Shown here piece after piece: positions 9,618 to 18,296 of a stretch of 64,000 nucleotides of DNA. How positions within the stretch are numbered: position 1 is the first letter of the stretch; every line of letters begins with the position of its first letter. Under the pieces are notes generated by a model. That model made no database searches. It saw nothing but the letters and a program-made list of their open reading frames with translations, and was not told the origin of the DNA. The position numbers and the translations under genes are program-made. Origin of the DNA: Flammeovirga sp. EKP202 (GTDB lineage: Bacteria > Bacteroidota > Bacteroidia > Cytophagales > Flammeovirgaceae); assembly GCF_014534745.1 (NCBI RefSeq), contig NZ_JACVVP010000011.1:1-64000 (forward strand), read 5' to 3'.

Positions 9618-9656
9618 ACCCAAGTTGCTTTTACAAGTGACTTGGGTTTTCTCTTT
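9618..9656 (+). terminator. Terminator after the beta-helix lipoprotein gene
   Basis: ACCCAAGT (9618-9625) pairs with ACTTGGGT (9640-9647), followed by TTTCTCTTTT. It sits 30 bp after the stop codon. Confidence 0.75.
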
Positions 9657-9937
9657 TCAATCAATTAAATATTCAGAAAATCAATCTGTTAGTATTATGT
9701 GAATTCTAAAAGTTCATAATGTTATGAATGTGAATTGATGGTAAACATTTTGATTTGTACAAAATTTATTTTTTTGAAGATCACATTTTTAATTAACTTA
9801 AGATAAGCCTAGCTTTTCTATTTATTATTAAAGTTAGTTATGAAGCAAATATACTTTTGCCTAATATTTATATCCTTTCACCAAAAGGGTAGCAGTTACA
9901 ATCAAATTTATGTGTAATTCATATTGATTTTAATGCA
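9657..9937. other. Intergenic region with a -7-like box
   Basis: No gene is visible. TACTTTTG at 9852-9859 matches the Bacteroidota -7 consensus TAnnTTTG and would place a transcript start about 70 bp before the membrane-protein gene. No clear -33 TTTG is found at the right spacing, so this is weak. Confidence 0.3.
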
Positions 9938-10444
9938 ATGAAAAATAAGATAATAATTTCTCCAATTGCTTTTTTAAGTCTGCTTTTGATCTTGTTTGGT
10001 TCGCACATGTTGTACAACAATTTGGAAGAGATCAACATCTTACAACAGGGTGATGTAATTCAGAATTCCTTACAAGAAGCATCAACTACCACTACTACTT
10101 CGGTGATTGAAAACCCGTCTTTTGGCGTGAATAAGCTGAACTTGGCTTATATGGGCGTAGTGATTTCAGTTACTTACTTGCTATCAGGAATTTTACTTTT
10201 TTTCAACAAAGAGAGCTTCTTTAATCCTATTAAGGTGATCCTTATAATTAGTATTCTATTTTCTACATTCCAGACCTTTTTCAATTTGTCTTTTTCGTCC
10301 AATCTTTTGTTTCATACCTTAGTGTCAGAAAATATTGCTAGCATTATCATTGATATGATGATTTTGGTATTCTTTATTATTGAGGTTTTAAAAGAAGATA
10401 AAGAAGAGAAAAGCAATGATTTGAAAAGCCTATTTGGGTTTTAA
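9938..10444 (+). CDS. Four-helix membrane protein of unknown function
   Basis: I do not recognise the family. The 168-residue product has four predicted membrane helices (about residues 6-25, 68-89, 97-119 and 132-151), a polar loop rich in Thr (50-54) between the first two, and a charged C-terminal tail (KEDKEEKSND). It lies 100 bp upstream of a LytS/LytTR two-component pair in the same direction, and could be part of that sensory unit. That link rests on position alone. Confidence 0.6.
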   Translation: MKNKIIISPIAFLSLLLILFGSHMLYNNLEEINILQQGDVIQNSLQEASTTTTTSVIENPSFGVNKLNLAYMGVVISVTYLLSGILLFFNKESFFNPIKVILIISILFSTFQTFFNLSFSSNLLFHTLVSENIASIIIDMMILVFFIIEVLKEDKEEKSNDLKSLFGF

Positions 10445-10544
10445 AATATCCCATTGAACAATTAGATCGACTTGTTCATCATCAAAAATGACACGTTCAA
10501 ATAAAAAAATTGTAGACTTCTAAAGGGTCATCTACCTTTGAAGT

Positions 10545-11660
10545 ATGAAAAGCAAAATAATCAAATATGGAAAATCGGTCCTTATTGGTTCAACAATAAC
10601 GGGACTGTTCTCAGTGATAATGATGTCTGTTGGTATTATTATTACACCAATTACGGAAACAGAAGAATTTACTGTAGCACTGCTATTTTGGTCTCTACTA
10701 GTGTCATTTATTACCCATCATCTCTCTTATCTCAAAAAGAAAATACCAGTACTTTTGAAGTTGGCAGCCGCATTGTTATTTCTCATTTTCATCACACTTT
10801 ATGATGAAGCAGCCGAAATCCCTGAAAACCCAGTTACAATAGTATTGGTTGTTATCCTTTTTAATTGGATCGTCTACACCATGACTTCAAAGTTCTACAA
10901 AAAATATTATAAATATTTTTGGGGCTTTTTTATTTCCGTTTTGCTTTTCAGTTATGTATTTCATGAACATGTGGATAGTGCAGAACAATATGAAACGGTA
11001 ATTTCCCTAACCGTACTCACTATCCCCGTGCTATTTTCACTTTGGGTATATGAACAGTGGAAATGGATCAAATCATTAAAAAGCGAAAAGTCCAGAGCAG
11101 AATTACAGCTTTTGAAAAGTCAGATTAATCCACATTTCTTTTTTAATACCCTCAATAACCTTTATGGATTGACCGTTGAAAAGTCAGATCAAGCCCCAGA
11201 AGTCGTTTTAAAGTTGGGTGATATGATGCGTTATACGATTTACGAAGGACGTGAAGAAAAGGTAAGTATTCAGAATGAAATTAAATATTTAGAAAATTAT
11301 ATTGAATTACATAAAATAAGGTATCAGAAAAATGTTCAGATCCATTTTATCAATTCTGTGATATCTGATTATAAAATTGCACCTTTACTTTATATTATTC
11401 TTTTAGAAAACGCCTTTAAACATGGAGTTGAAACATTGGTGGAGAACGCATATATTTTTATTGAGATAGAAGAAGAAGGAACCCAAGTGATTTTTTCAAT
11501 CGAAAATAATTATGATAAAGCACTGATTGATCATAGAGTAGGTATTGGTATTGAAAACCTTCAAAAAAGGTTAGAGTTAATTTACCCAAATTGTCATAAC
11601 TTAGAAATCAGTAGTTCAATAGATACCTATAAAGCAACTTTGATAATTGATTTAGTATGA
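10545..11660 (+). CDS. LytS-type sensor histidine kinase
   Basis: A 371-residue membrane kinase of the LytS/YehU class (His_kinase family). The N-terminal half has about six hydrophobic helices without a recognisable sensor domain. The phosphoacceptor region is LLKSQINPHFFFNTLNNLYG, with His197 as the likely phosphorylated residue. The ATP-binding part has the N-box LLENAFKHGV and the glycine-rich GIGIENLQKRLELIYP. It overlaps the response regulator gene by 4 bp (ATGA), a classical translationally coupled pair. The signal sensed is unknown. Confidence 0.88.
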   Translation: MKSKIIKYGKSVLIGSTITGLFSVIMMSVGIIITPITETEEFTVALLFWSLLVSFITHHLSYLKKKIPVLLKLAAALLFLIFITLYDEAAEIPENPVTIVLVVILFNWIVYTMTSKFYKKYYKYFWGFFISVLLFSYVFHEHVDSAEQYETVISLTVLTIPVLFSLWVYEQWKWIKSLKSEKSRAELQLLKSQINPHFFFNTLNNLYGLTVEKSDQAPEVVLKLGDMMRYTIYEGREEKVSIQNEIKYLENYIELHKIRYQKNVQIHFINSVISDYKIAPLLYIILLENAFKHGVETLVENAYIFIEIEEEGTQVIFSIENNYDKALIDHRVGIGIENLQKRLELIYPNCHNLEISSSIDTYKATLIIDLV

Positions 11661-12328
11661 GATATTTAATTATTGATGATGAACCTATTGCCCATCGAAT
11701 CATAGAGGGGTATTGCCATAAAATACCATATTTAGAGAAAGTTGGGAACGCATATGATGCTTTCGAAGCCATGGAGTTTTTCCATACTAAAGAAATAGAT
11801 CTTTTATTTTTGGATATCAATATGCCTAAGATGACAGGTTTTGATATGTTGAGGTCGTTACCTGTTCCTCCCAAAGTGATTGTTACTTCGGCGTATCAAG
11901 AATTTGCCCTTGAAGGTTTTGAACTGAATGTGGTAGATTACCTTTTAAAACCCTTCAGTTTCAGTAGATTTATGACAGCTCTTCATAAAATTGCTCCTCA
12001 AACCAATACACCCGATACGGATCGTTTTTTTGTGAAAGTTGACAAACAACTAAAAGCAATCAATAAAAAAGAGGTTTTATTTTTAGAAGCTTATGGTAAT
12101 TATGTAAAACTTCATTTTGCCAATGAATATATTGTTTGTCATCAAAAATTATCCTATTTCGAAGAACTTCTATCAGAAAAAGATGACTTTATAAGAGTCC
12201 ACAAATCCTTCTTAGTGAATAACTATAGCATTGATGTTGTGGAGGGTAATAGAATCAAAATTGAGGAAAAAGAAGTACCCATTGGCCAAAAATATAAGAG
12301 TCTAGTTTACGAGAAGTTGAACTTATAA
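11657..12328 (+). CDS. LytTR-family response regulator
   Basis: A 223-residue regulator with a CheY-like receiver domain (residues 1-115) and a LytTR DNA-binding domain (about 122-220). The receiver keeps the acidic pair D7-D8, the phosphorylation site Asp53 in LLFLDINMPKMTGF and the Lys of LLKPF. The LytTR domain shows the usual 'ILFLEAYGNYVKLHF' and 'FIRVHKSFLVN' segments. It is coupled to the LytS kinase by a 4-bp overlap. Its targets are not evident; LytTR proteins bind pairs of short direct repeats about 21 bp apart. Confidence 0.9.
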   Translation: MRYLIIDDEPIAHRIIEGYCHKIPYLEKVGNAYDAFEAMEFFHTKEIDLLFLDINMPKMTGFDMLRSLPVPPKVIVTSAYQEFALEGFELNVVDYLLKPFSFSRFMTALHKIAPQTNTPDTDRFFVKVDKQLKAINKKEVLFLEAYGNYVKLHFANEYIVCHQKLSYFEELLSEKDDFIRVHKSFLVNNYSIDVVEGNRIKIEEKEVPIGQKYKSLVYEKLNL

Positions 12329-12622
12329 TTACGAATACTATATTACAACTAACGATTCATTTATGTTAATTATTGACTATTAGAACGTTATATTGAATTT
12401 TCAATACGTTGACATTTGTTTTTTCATTGAAATCATTTTATAATTGCTGTTGATGATTACTAGTTTTACTGTCATTTTGTGAATGATAGACTACTAAAGC
12501 ACTTATAATTAACTTAAACTTTTTGACACAGTAACTATTACTATCGAAGCTATACTATTATTTTTTATTTCTTAAAATGCTTCCAATCAATAGACTTACT
12601 GCTAATGTTACTCTAAATTAAA
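12329..12622. other. Intergenic region between response regulator and esterase-like gene
   Basis: About 290 bp of AT-rich DNA with no gene, no strong hairpin and no repeat copy. It presumably contains the promoter of the downstream gene. Confidence 0.4.
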
Positions 12623-14026
12623 ATGAAAAAACTAATCGTTCTTTTTGTACTGTGGGTTTTTGTAAGCCCATTGTATGCCTTGTCTATTAGTAACCTTTTT
12701 TCCAGCAACATGGTATTGCAACACAATACTACTGTAACCCTATGGGGATGGAGTAAAAAAGGTGAAAAAGTCTCTGTTCATCCTTCTTGGGGGCTTGCTC
12801 ATACGGCAATTGTCGATGAGAATAACAACTGGAAGGTACAAATCCCAACACCTCAAGGGGGGTACAAGGCACATACGATCACTATTTCCAATGAAAAAGA
12901 GGAAATAAAATTGACAAATGTTGTACTTGGCGAGGTTTGGTTAGCCGTAGGGCAATCCAATATTACAGCTACTTTTAATGAGTATGTCAATAAGCCAAAG
13001 TCGGTCTTCGAAAAGTCTTCTTATCCTAATGTAAGAATGATGACTGTACAACAAAAAAATAAAGGGTATATCCATGAAGATATTCAAGGGAAATGGGAGG
13101 CATGTACCAAAGAAAACTTGGAACACTGGAGTGAATTGGGGTATTACTTTGCTTCTGAATTGAATCAGAAATTATATGTACCTGTAGGTATAGTCGTGCA
13201 AAATTGGGGAGATGAACCCATTGATAGTTGGCATGAAGAATCATTTCTAGAGCAGGAATTGGCTTCTATTGAGCATATTAACGAAGGTGTTGAGAAACAG
13301 CCTTTCAGCTTTCATCATGAAGACATTGCACATCATGCATTAATGTATCAGTATAGAGATTACAAATTTGCAGGAATTCTTTGGTCACATGGTAAAGACC
13401 AACCTAATAAAAAAGGAGATTACAAAAAACAGATGACAACGTTGATCAATCATATGCATCAACAATTTGGGAAAATTCCCTTTTATTACGTCCAAATAGC
13501 TCCTTATAAGTACAAAAAAATGACACATGGAGCAATGATTCGTGATCATCAGAGACAATTGTTACACATTGATAAAACGGCAATGGTGGTTACCAGTGAC
13601 CTAGGTGATATTTACAATTTACATTCAAAAATAAAAGATGAAATTGGAGTGAGGCTTTCTAAAGTTGCATTAAAAAAGCATTATAATGTATTGAAAGATG
13701 AATTAGTGGAGTCACCAAAATTGGAAAAAGTCATCAAAGACGGGAAACGCTTGTATGTCTATTTTAAGTATAGCAAAGGTTTACATTTTGAAGAAGGAGA
13801 CCAAGGTGATTTTGAAGTAAGCGGAGAAGATAGGGAATACCATATTGTAAAGGCAAAAGTACAAGATGATATCGTTGTTTTAGAGCTTGGTAAGATAAAG
13901 AAACCGGAGTATGTGAGATTTGGATGGAATAGCCGTGCTGTACCTCTTTTGATTAATGAATCGGGCTTACCAGCTTCATGTTTTTCTAAACAGAAGATTA
14001 TTGATATAAAAGATAAAGCAATGTAA
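12623..14026 (+). CDS. Sialate O-acetylesterase-like protein with altered active-site block
   Basis: A 467-residue exported protein (signal peptide about 1-19) of the SGNH-type sialate O-acetylesterase family, which deacetylates sugars. It keeps the opening 'LFSSNMVLQHNTTVTLWGW', the nucleophile block VWLAVGQSN (Ser112) and a late His (NLHSK, His334) where the family has DIHP. However, the family's WYQGE(S/T)N block, which supplies oxyanion and structural residues, reads WSHGKDQPN at 254-262. It may therefore have changed specificity or lost activity. The gene stands alone and is followed by a terminator at 14063. Confidence 0.75.
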   Translation: MKKLIVLFVLWVFVSPLYALSISNLFSSNMVLQHNTTVTLWGWSKKGEKVSVHPSWGLAHTAIVDENNNWKVQIPTPQGGYKAHTITISNEKEEIKLTNVVLGEVWLAVGQSNITATFNEYVNKPKSVFEKSSYPNVRMMTVQQKNKGYIHEDIQGKWEACTKENLEHWSELGYYFASELNQKLYVPVGIVVQNWGDEPIDSWHEESFLEQELASIEHINEGVEKQPFSFHHEDIAHHALMYQYRDYKFAGILWSHGKDQPNKKGDYKKQMTTLINHMHQQFGKIPFYYVQIAPYKYKKMTHGAMIRDHQRQLLHIDKTAMVVTSDLGDIYNLHSKIKDEIGVRLSKVALKKHYNVLKDELVESPKLEKVIKDGKRLYVYFKYSKGLHFEEGDQGDFEVSGEDREYHIVKAKVQDDIVVLELGKIKKPEYVRFGWNSRAVPLLINESGLPASCFSKQKIIDIKDKAM

Positions 14027-14062
14027 GCCTATTGCTTCTCTCTTTCAATTAAAACGTTTTTT

Positions 14063-14108
14063 AAATAACCTTATTAAGATATCCATTCTTGATAAGGTTA
14101 TTTTTATC
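14063..14108 (+). terminator. Terminator after the esterase-like gene
   Basis: AAATAACCTTAT (14063-14074) pairs with ATAAGGTTATTT (14092-14103), followed by more T residues. It is a 12-bp perfect stem, 37 bp after the stop. Confidence 0.85.
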
Positions 14109-14113
14109 TTAGC

Positions 14114-14505
14114 ACTTTGTAAATTCAATTTTCGAATATTTATGGTGTTTAGAAATCAGGAGATTTCTGATGATCTGTAGGGCACGAATGACGCTCTCGC
14201 TTAACATTCGCGCCAGTTGATTTACTACACTTTTCGTTTAGTAGTTCTAACCCTGGCCTTGAAGGGAAAAGCGTTAATAATTTCATGTATTGAGCCGTTA
14301 AAAATGATTTTCTTGTTTGAGCTTTAGCGAGTTTAAAATCATTTAGGCGAAAGAAATGGAATTTAGCTTTTGCGTTCAAAGCCTTGAATTTTTTGCTTCG
14401 TTTTTGTTTCAAGACAAAAATGAAGAAGAAGGAAGCTTGAAAGTAGGTCCTATAAAATCTAGTTGAAATATGTATTAAAAGTTAACGAAACTTGGTTTAC
14501 AATGT
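14114..14505 (+). repeat. MITE-like intergenic repeat, copy 3 (full length)
   Basis: A complete 392-bp copy in the standard block order: left block (AGAAATCAGGAGATTTCTGA, CGCTTAACATTCGCGCC), central block (CCTTGAAGGGAAAAGCGTTA through AATTTAGCTTTTG), and GAAG block (GCTTCGTTTTTGT/ACAAAAATGAAG hairpin). Left end ACTTTGTAAATTCAA and right end TTGGTTTACAATGT are the terminal inverted repeats. An open frame of 87 codons on the minus strand inside it is a by-product of the repeat. Confidence 0.85.
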
Positions 14506-14522
14506 AATATGCCACCTAAATT

Positions 14523-14564
14523 TACGCACGTATGTGCGTATTATTGTTTAAACTCTTACCTTTG
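14523..14564 (+). promoter_or_regulatory. Inverted repeat and -7 box ahead of the GNAT gene
   Basis: TACGCAC-GTAT-GTGCGTA at 14523-14540 is a perfect 7-bp-arm inverted repeat. TACCTTTG at 14557-14564, just downstream, fits the Bacteroidota -7 consensus and lies 22 bp before the chosen ATG. The arrangement looks like an operator overlapping or just upstream of the promoter. Confidence 0.5.
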
Positions 14565-14586
14565 TATTTTATATAAAAATAGAAGG

Positions 14587-15348
14587 ATGAAAGATCTAAT
14601 AGATCAAAATTTTAAAGAGCACGCCGCTACTTTACCTTCCACTTGTAATATTATGCAAGTACTTCAAGCTGAAGGTTTAAGTTATATTGATAGTGGATTA
14701 AAAGTAGATACATTTAATGTAATACATATACATAATGGAGAAGAATTAAAAGAAGAAGGCTTAAAAAAAGCAGTTTCTTTTTATGAAAATAGACTTAGAG
14801 AATCATGTATTTGGATTAGTGAACATCAGCTAACTGATAATGTTAAAGCTATTTTTGATCAACTCAATATTAAAAATACGGGTATCAATAAGGGATTTGG
14901 AGCTCAAATAGAAGCACTTCAGTCAGGTACTCATGAAAAGATTCGCATTGTTGAAGAAAGACAAGATATCATAGATAATGCATTTGTGATTGCCAATAAT
15001 TGGAAACCGTTTGATGTTAATGTATTACATTATTATAATCATGTTCATCAAGAAGTTTTACAATGTACACACACTATAATGTTCAATTATTACGAAGGAG
15101 AACAAGTTGTAGGAGTGATCGAATTATTTATTTCTCCTTCTAATCCAAAAGTTGCAGGAATTTATAACCTTTCAGTGATGGAAGAGAATAGAAAACAAGG
15201 AATTGGAGAGGCACTTGTAAAGCAGTCGATAGACTATGCAAAAAGCAATGGTGTAGCGACAATTGTAACGCAAGCTTCTGAAGATTCTGAAAATATTTTT
15301 AGAAGAATAGGTTTTACAGAAGAAAGTAAAGTATTAGAATTCGCTTAA
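14587..15348 (+). CDS. GNAT family N-acetyltransferase with N-terminal extension
   Basis: About 253 residues from the ATG at 14587. I prefer this start because a -7 box lies just upstream and the earlier in-frame ATG at 14509 falls before that box. The C-terminal half is a GNAT domain: ISPSNPKVAGIYNLSVMEEN, then the acetyl-CoA loop RKQGIGEALVKQSIDYA and a final FRRIGF. The N-terminal 130 residues resemble an acceptor-recognition half of unknown specificity. It stands alone between a repeat copy and a strong terminator. Confidence 0.78.
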   Translation: MKDLIDQNFKEHAATLPSTCNIMQVLQAEGLSYIDSGLKVDTFNVIHIHNGEELKEEGLKKAVSFYENRLRESCIWISEHQLTDNVKAIFDQLNIKNTGINKGFGAQIEALQSGTHEKIRIVEERQDIIDNAFVIANNWKPFDVNVLHYYNHVHQEVLQCTHTIMFNYYEGEQVVGVIELFISPSNPKVAGIYNLSVMEENRKQGIGEALVKQSIDYAKSNGVATIVTQASEDSENIFRRIGFTEESKVLEFA

Positions 15349-15353
15349 AAAAA

Positions 15354-15384
15354 TAAAAGCATCCTGAAGATCAGGATGCTTTTA
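15354..15384 (+). terminator. Terminator after the GNAT gene
   Basis: AAAAGCATCCTGA and TCAGGATGCTTTT form a near-perfect stem with a very short loop, starting 6 bp after the stop codon. Confidence 0.85.
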
Positions 15385-15547
15385 GTCGAAAATAATTCCG
15401 ACTAGTTTTTTTTTATATAGGTGACTAACCTATGATTCTTTACCCATGTGCAATATAATATCTTTTTTTTATTACTTCATAGAAAAAATCTAAAAAATCG
15501 CCGTAATATTACATTATATTCAATGCTTCATTAATAATCTTGAAAAA

Positions 15548-16489
15548 ATGATAGAATTTCTTATTTTGTCAATATTAAATATTAAAGGATTTGGTCCTAA
15601 ATTTCTTTTTAGAAACGAGAAAGCATTACGTAATGCTGAAAAAAAATGTTCCTCAGTTAGAGAGGCAATAACGCTTGTGCTGGAGGAGACCAAAAGAATA
15701 AATAAGACTACGCTAGAGGATATTGAAAAAGGTATCACTACTGCCTCGCAAATTTTAGATAATTGTAAGAAATATTCAATTCATCCAATATCATTTTTAA
15801 ATGATCATTATCCACAAAATGTACTTCAAGTAAGTGAACTTTGGCCGGTACTTTATGTAGCTGGGAATGAACAGATTTTAAATGAATACAGTGTAGGTGT
15901 AATCGGAACGAAAAACCCCGATAAACATGGGCAGATTATCAGCCAAAAAATTACAGAATTTAGTGATGAAGAAGAAATAACATTGAATGTAATGCATCAG
16001 AAGGGTATTTCTGCCATAGTGAAAGAAACGAAGGATAACTTTCTGATTGAGGTTGTAGCTTCTGGTATTGATCAGGTCTATCTTCCTGATAATGATATTT
16101 TTCATTCTGATTCAATCACTGTCGTTTCCCCTTTTCCTCCTGAAGTTACCTATGACGATTATAAATATATTGAAGCTTGTAAAGTATTAGCAAGTCTTTC
16201 TAACAGAGTAGTACTTATCCAAGATACAACTTCCGATGATACTCGCTTTGTTTTAAGTTATTTTGCCCGTTCTGAAAAGGTCCTTGGAGTGATAAAACCA
16301 ATCGATTCTGCGATTAATTATCCTATAAATAGCGGTAATAAACTATTGATCTCTGATGAAAAAGAGGGGCTCATTTCTTATTGTCGAGCGAAAGATGTTC
16401 ATAAAGATAGTGTCGTTTGCGATATTAAAATAATTACATCAAAAAACGACTATCCACAATTTTTTAAGGAGGAGGAATTGCCTTTTTAA
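15548..16489 (+). CDS. Divergent DprA/Smf-like (SLOG superfamily) protein
   Basis: A 313-residue protein that follows the DprA plan but with key motifs changed. It has an N-terminal helix-hairpin-helix (LNIKGFGPKFLFR, 10-22), the lead-in HPISFLNDHYPQNVL and WPVLYVAGNEQIL, and a Rossmann-like strand VGVIGTKNPDKHG (116-128) in place of the usual VGxR..S.YG. It also has ASGIDQVYLPDND (171-183) in place of G.D..YP..N, and VSPFPPE in place of SE.P. The SGxAxGID motif used by DprA for single-stranded DNA is missing; the region reads MHQKGISAIVKET (149-161). DprA loads RecA on incoming DNA. This protein may be a degenerate paralogue or have a different nucleotide-linked role. It is not in an operon. 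Confidence 0.65.
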   Translation: MIEFLILSILNIKGFGPKFLFRNEKALRNAEKKCSSVREAITLVLEETKRINKTTLEDIEKGITTASQILDNCKKYSIHPISFLNDHYPQNVLQVSELWPVLYVAGNEQILNEYSVGVIGTKNPDKHGQIISQKITEFSDEEEITLNVMHQKGISAIVKETKDNFLIEVVASGIDQVYLPDNDIFHSDSITVVSPFPPEVTYDDYKYIEACKVLASLSNRVVLIQDTTSDDTRFVLSYFARSEKVLGVIKPIDSAINYPINSGNKLLISDEKEGLISYCRAKDVHKDSVVCDIKIITSKNDYPQFFKEEELPF

Positions 16490-16664
16490 GGAAATTCTAA
16501 ATAATCCTACATTGTTACCAATAAATTTGGAGTGAATAAAAAGTTCAATTTTTTTTAAGTTGTATTACAAAATAGAGTATATAATAGTAATCTGTACAAT
16601 TCTAAACACTTCCTAAAAATTAGGATTTCCGAATAGCAAATTTTAAGATTCAGCGTAAGTTTTT

Positions 16665-16672
16665 TAGTTTTG
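16665..16672 (+). promoter_or_regulatory. Candidate -7 box
   Basis: TAGTTTTG matches TAnnTTTG and lies 65 bp before the royal-jelly-family gene. No good -33 element is seen, so this is a weak call. Confidence 0.3.
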
Positions 16673-16737
16673 TTCACTGAATAAATAAAAGTGCGAAGTG
16701 ATTTTTTGATTTTGCATTTACATCTTCCTTAAAATAA

Positions 16738-17802
16738 ATGAATATTAAACCTTTAATTTTAAATCTCATTTTTTGCATATGCCTTTTATTGGGCTGTCAA
16801 AAAGCGGAGAAAACCTCAAATCAAGACCCACTTACTCTTATAGCACAATCTGCTGAACAATGGACAGGAATTGCTGTGAGTAAAAACAATAGAGTATTTG
16901 TAAATTATCCAACATGGACGGATAGTATTACCTATTCTGTGGCTGAAATTAAAGATGGAAAAGCTTATCCTTATCCTTCTGAAATGTGGAATACTAAAAT
17001 CGGTGATTTTTCATTTTATGCGGTTCAGAGTGTAGTTTGTGATAGCAAAAACAGATTATGGGTTTTAGACACTTCCAATAAGCATTTCAAGGGAGTAGTA
17101 GATGGAGGTCCTGTTCTGTATGTGTTTGATTTAAGTACAGATGAACTGATTAGATCTTATAATTTCCCTGAGGAGAATTATTTCGAGAACTCTTACTATA
17201 ATGATGTCAGAATTGATATTGAGAACGAAGTAGCTTATATCACTGACTCAGGCATTGGTGGAATCATTCTTTTAGACTTGAAATCAGGTTCATCAAAACG
17301 CTTTCTTACCGGTCACAAAAGTGTACAATCTGAGTTGGATCACTTGATTTGTGATGGTTTAAAATGGGAAAATAGTGTGGCTTCAGATGGAATTGCTTTA
17401 TCACCTGATTTTAGTGAGTTGTATTTTATTGCACTTACTTCTCATACTTTATATAAGATAAAAACGGCTGTATTGTTAGATGAGAATACTTCTGAGGAAG
17501 ATGTTCAAAATGCCGTACAAAAAGTAGCAAATATACCTGCCACCGATGGGATGTTATTTGATAGAAAGGGAAATCTCTGGTTAGGAGGTTTAGAAACGAA
17601 TGGTGTGAACGTTTTGACAAAGGAAGGTAAATTGATTCATTTGTTGAAAGACAAACGTATCCGTTGGGCTGATTCTTTTGCGAAGAACCTAGAAAGAGAA
17701 ATTTTCTTTACCACTTCTCAAATTCACCTTCCTGAAGAAAAAAGAGGAAAGTACGAAGTGTACAAGGTTTCAATGTCATTGCTCGATGGAATGACCAATT
17801 AA
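16738..17802 (+). CDS. Major royal jelly protein (yellow) family lipoprotein
   Basis: A 354-residue lipoprotein: the signal ends in LLLGC, Cys20. The remainder is a six-bladed beta-propeller of the MRJP/yellow family, seen in 'SVVCDSKNRLWVLDTSN', 'YYNDVRIDIENEVAYITDSG', 'SDGIALSPDFSELYFIALTS' and the late 'GMLFDRKGNLWLGGLETNG'. Bacterial members are often annotated as L-dopachrome tautomerase-related or gluconolaconase-like, but no bacterial activity is certain. It is a monocistronic gene, with inverted repeats starting right at the stop codon. Confidence 0.8.
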   Translation: MNIKPLILNLIFCICLLLGCQKAEKTSNQDPLTLIAQSAEQWTGIAVSKNNRVFVNYPTWTDSITYSVAEIKDGKAYPYPSEMWNTKIGDFSFYAVQSVVCDSKNRLWVLDTSNKHFKGVVDGGPVLYVFDLSTDELIRSYNFPEENYFENSYYNDVRIDIENEVAYITDSGIGGIILLDLKSGSSKRFLTGHKSVQSELDHLICDGLKWENSVASDGIALSPDFSELYFIALTSHTLYKIKTAVLLDENTSEEDVQNAVQKVANIPATDGMLFDRKGNLWLGGLETNGVNVLTKEGKLIHLLKDKRIRWADSFAKNLEREIFFTTSQIHLPEEKRGKYEVYKVSMSLLDGMTN

Positions 17803-17890
17803 ATCTTAGTTTTGAAACTAAGATAAGAACTCATAAATTTCTTCAACTCTAGAGTATTTCATGTAAAAATAAAATGATACTTTAGAGTTG
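17803..17890 (+). terminator. Two consecutive hairpins after the MRJP gene
   Basis: ATCTTAGTTT (17803-17812) pairs with AAACTAAGAT (17815-17824), starting at the base after the stop. A second stem pairs CAACTCTAGAGTAT (17844-17857) with ATACTTTAGAGTTG (17877-17890). Neither has a long T-tract, so termination strength is uncertain. Confidence 0.55.
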
Positions 17891-17949
17891 AAATGAGTCA
17901 ATTAGATCAACTCAATTACTCATCAGTAAAAAATTATAAAGCTAATTAT

Positions 17950-18080
17950 GAATTTCTTAACGCCTTTCTTTTCAGAGCCAATTGAGGCTCTTAATTAGCG
18001 TTAGGTAGAAAAAATACAGGCATTCTGTTAAACTTTATAATCGTTCGTGCCCTGTAGACCATCTGCAACACCTTGACTTG
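17950..18080 (+). repeat. Decayed remnant of the MITE family
   Basis: Scattered matches only: AATTTCTTAACGC (the family's AGCGTTAAGAATT on the other strand), TCGTGCCCTGTAGACCATC (the ACACGAATGA / GATCTGTAG area rearranged) and CACCTTGACTTGTAG. An unrelated hairpin GAGCC-AATTGA-GGCTC sits inside. The remaining DNA up to the gene at 18297 holds nothing I recognise. Confidence 0.45.
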
Positions 18081-18296
18081 TAGATACTTTTACTATTCGA
18101 AATCCCATTAAAAAGAGTATTGCTTACTATTTTCACTATAACAACCCTTACATTTTTAACATTGATTATATTTGCTCGTTGTGATTTAGAAGCCTAATTT
18201 TTTTAAATGCAGTGGCATTAAATACTTATAATTATTAAATCACAGAAATAAATAATAATTTACTTTTCTATCATCTGTAAAATATACTTTATCCTC

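Noticed and set aside
14149-14412. 87-codon open frame on the minus strand (KQKRSKKFKALNAKAKFHFF...)
   Set aside because: It lies wholly within repeat copy 3, and a similar frame appears in copy 7 with frameshifted parts. It is produced by the repeat sequence, and copies do not preserve it as a protein.
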